The notes under the pieces are model-generated. The model saw only the letters and a list, made by a program, of their open reading frames with translations. It was not told the origin of the DNA and did not search any database. Of a stretch of DNA of 6,325 nt, positions 5,543 through 6,325 are shown in pieces (the stretch's first letter is position 1; every line of letters starts with the position of its first letter). Both the position numbers and the translations under genes were made by a program. Location: positions 1 to 6,325 of the forward strand of contig CALKAJ010000307.1 in assembly GCA_937983305.1 (NCBI GenBank). The letters are read 5' to 3'. This DNA comes from an uncultured Ignavibacteriota bacterium (GTDB taxonomy: Bacteria; Bacteroidota; Ignavibacteria; Tepidaquicellales; Tepidaquicellaceae).

Positions 5543-6325
5543 TTATTTTATCAATATCATTTTTTTTGTTTCAGAAAATCCTTCGGCTTGTAATCTGTAG
5601 AAATATATTCCGGAATTTAAATTACCTGCGTCGAAAGTTGCTTCATACGTTCCGGGTTGTAGCGATTCATTCAGGAGTGTTTGTAATTCGCGACCAATTT
5701 TGTCATACACTTTAAGTACAACTGGATTCCGGCCTACGCCGGAATGACTGAGCGCAACCTGAAACTTAATCTTTGTTGTTTGGTTGAATGGGTTCGGATA
5801 GTTTTGGCTCAATGAATATGAAGAAGGAGTTTCGGTGCTGATGTTTTGTATGCCTATTACATCGGAATACAAGCGACGCCATACAGCTTGATTGATAGTT
5901 CCCGCAAAGATGTAGTTATTCGCTACTAATAATGCAGAAACTTTCGGTAGAACATTAAAACCCTGATTTTTATTTATCCAAGTACTTCCGTTATTTTTGG
6001 ATAAAAATACGCCGCCATCAGTACCTGCGAATATATTTGTTCCCGATACGGCAAGAGACCTAATAGATAAATTCGTTAATCCGTTATTAACTGCAGTCCA
6101 GTTTGTTCCGTTATTTGTGGATAAAAATACGCCGCCACCTCGAGTTCCTGCGAATATTTTTGTTCCCGACACAGCTAAAGAATAAACAAGTAAACCCGTT
6201 AATCCATTACTAACTACAGTCCAACTGCTTCCGTTATTTGTGGTTAATAATACCCTTCCGCCTTCAGTTACTGCGAAAATATTTTCTCCCGATACGGCTA
6301 AAGACATAACATATAAACTCGTTAA
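5543..6325 (-). CDS. Secreted tandem-repeat (propeller-type) protein with T9SS type A sorting domain (5' end outside window)
   Basis: The frame is open to the window edge, giving 260 visible residues; an N-terminal signal peptide would lie outside. The Met at 6307 is not the start: it sits in a repeat unit whose preceding residues (LTSLYV) match the same place in the next units (LTGLLVY, LTNLSIR). Three 41-residue units follow (SLAVSGTxIFAGTxGG.VFLSTNNGTxW), with an Asp-box-like STNNGTNW in each, then a partial fourth (ALLVANNYIFAGT). The pattern fits a Ycf48/sortilin-like beta-propeller. The rest is the T9SS sorting domain (YSLSQNYPNPFNQTTKIKFQV ... ending ETKKMILIK). In that domain the loop after KFQV reads ALSHSGVGRNPVVLKVYD, six residues longer than in the 2448-3899 protein, because a palindromic DNA repeat lies there. 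Its last 38 codons are nearly identical in DNA to those of that protein. Substrate or ligand unknown. Confidence 0.9.
   Translation of the reverse strand, partial: LTSLYVMSLAVSGENIFAVTEGGRVLLTTNNGSSWTVVSNGLTGLLVYSLAVSGTKIFAGTRGGGVFLSTNNGTNWTAVNNGLTNLSIRSLAVSGTNIFAGTDGGVFLSKNNGSTWINKNQGFNVLPKVSALLVANNYIFAGTINQAVWRRLYSDVIGIQNISTETPSSYSLSQNYPNPFNQTTKIKFQVALSHSGVGRNPVVLKVYDKIGRELQTLLNESLQPGTYEATFDAGNLNSGIYFYRLQAEGFSETKKMILIK
5726..5745. repeat. REP-like palindrome inside a coding region
   Basis: The perfect 8-bp arms ATTCCGGC and GCCGGAAT surround a CTAC loop. It is much more GC-rich than its surroundings and resembles the widespread 'GGATTCC...GGAATGAC' class of small intergenic palindromes found in many bacteria (recognised from memory, not searched). 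It is read in frame as part of SHSGVGRNP in the T9SS sorting domain of the 5543-6325 gene. Confidence 0.7.
5936..6304 (-). repeat. Three tandem 123-bp coding repeats (41-residue units)
   Basis: The units begin at 6304, 6181 and 6058 and are each exactly 123 bp; a diverged fourth begins at 5935. Long stretches such as CCGTTATTTGTGG and CTGCGAATAT recur between units, so the array looks young or is kept alike by recombination. It probably continues upstream beyond the window. Confidence 0.85.

Noticed and set aside
5997..6185. Plus-strand 62-codon frame with an internal repeat
   Set aside because: The repeat simply mirrors the 123-bp coding repeats of the minus-strand gene.
6305..6307. Met at 6307 as the start of the last gene
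   Set aside because: The frame is open to the window edge and the preceding residues match the repeat unit, so this Met is internal.

Overview
The window looks like a piece of a Bacteroidota/Chlorobi-group chromosome, most likely an Ignavibacteriales-type bacterium. Three separate proteins end in the C-terminal sorting module of the type IX secretion system (T9SS), with the NYPNPFNP...TKI motif that is very common in that group. The DNA is AT-rich, and only one of the intact starts has a clear Shine-Dalgarno sequence. This placement is inferred from motif style, not from a database comparison.

All genes lie on the minus strand, so transcription runs from high to low coordinates. Reading that way: (1) 6325-5543 is the 3' part of a secreted beta-propeller-type protein with 41-residue tandem repeats and a T9SS tail; its start lies outside the window. 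(2) 5539-5477 is a 63-bp hairpin-forming repeat right after its stop. (3) 5428-5092 is a decayed gene with a PIN-like N-terminus, broken by a one-base frameshift and two tandem stops. (4) 5155-5071 holds two triplets of a TATCCATAT-type motif, all on one exact 11-bp grid, flanking a possible -7 promoter element and overlapping the next start codon. (5) 5077-3992 is an intact Fic AMP-transferase with an N-terminal inhibitory motif and a C-terminal winged helix. (6) 3988-3957 is a further copy of the 11-bp motif block. (7) 3899-2448 is a complete secreted protein with seven 51-residue repeats (six Asp boxes) and a T9SS tail. (8) 2442-2381 is a second copy of the hairpin repeat. (9) 2207-1815 is a small NTF2/SnoaL-like protein. 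(10) 1612-1 is a secreted protein with BNR-like repeats, a fibronectin type III-like domain and a T9SS tail, cut off about 15 residues before its end.

The secreted proteins are probably independent T9SS cargo, exported through the outer membrane and either released or anchored on the surface. The Fic region looks like a separate accessory module: a regulator-like enzyme, its own operator-like arrays, flanking direct repeats and a decayed neighbour. I see no convincing new multi-gene system. The most informative signals are the phased motif arrays at fic, the near-identical '3' cassette' (last 38 codons plus hairpin repeat) shared by two T9SS cargo genes, and a palindromic repeat inserted in frame in one sorting domain.
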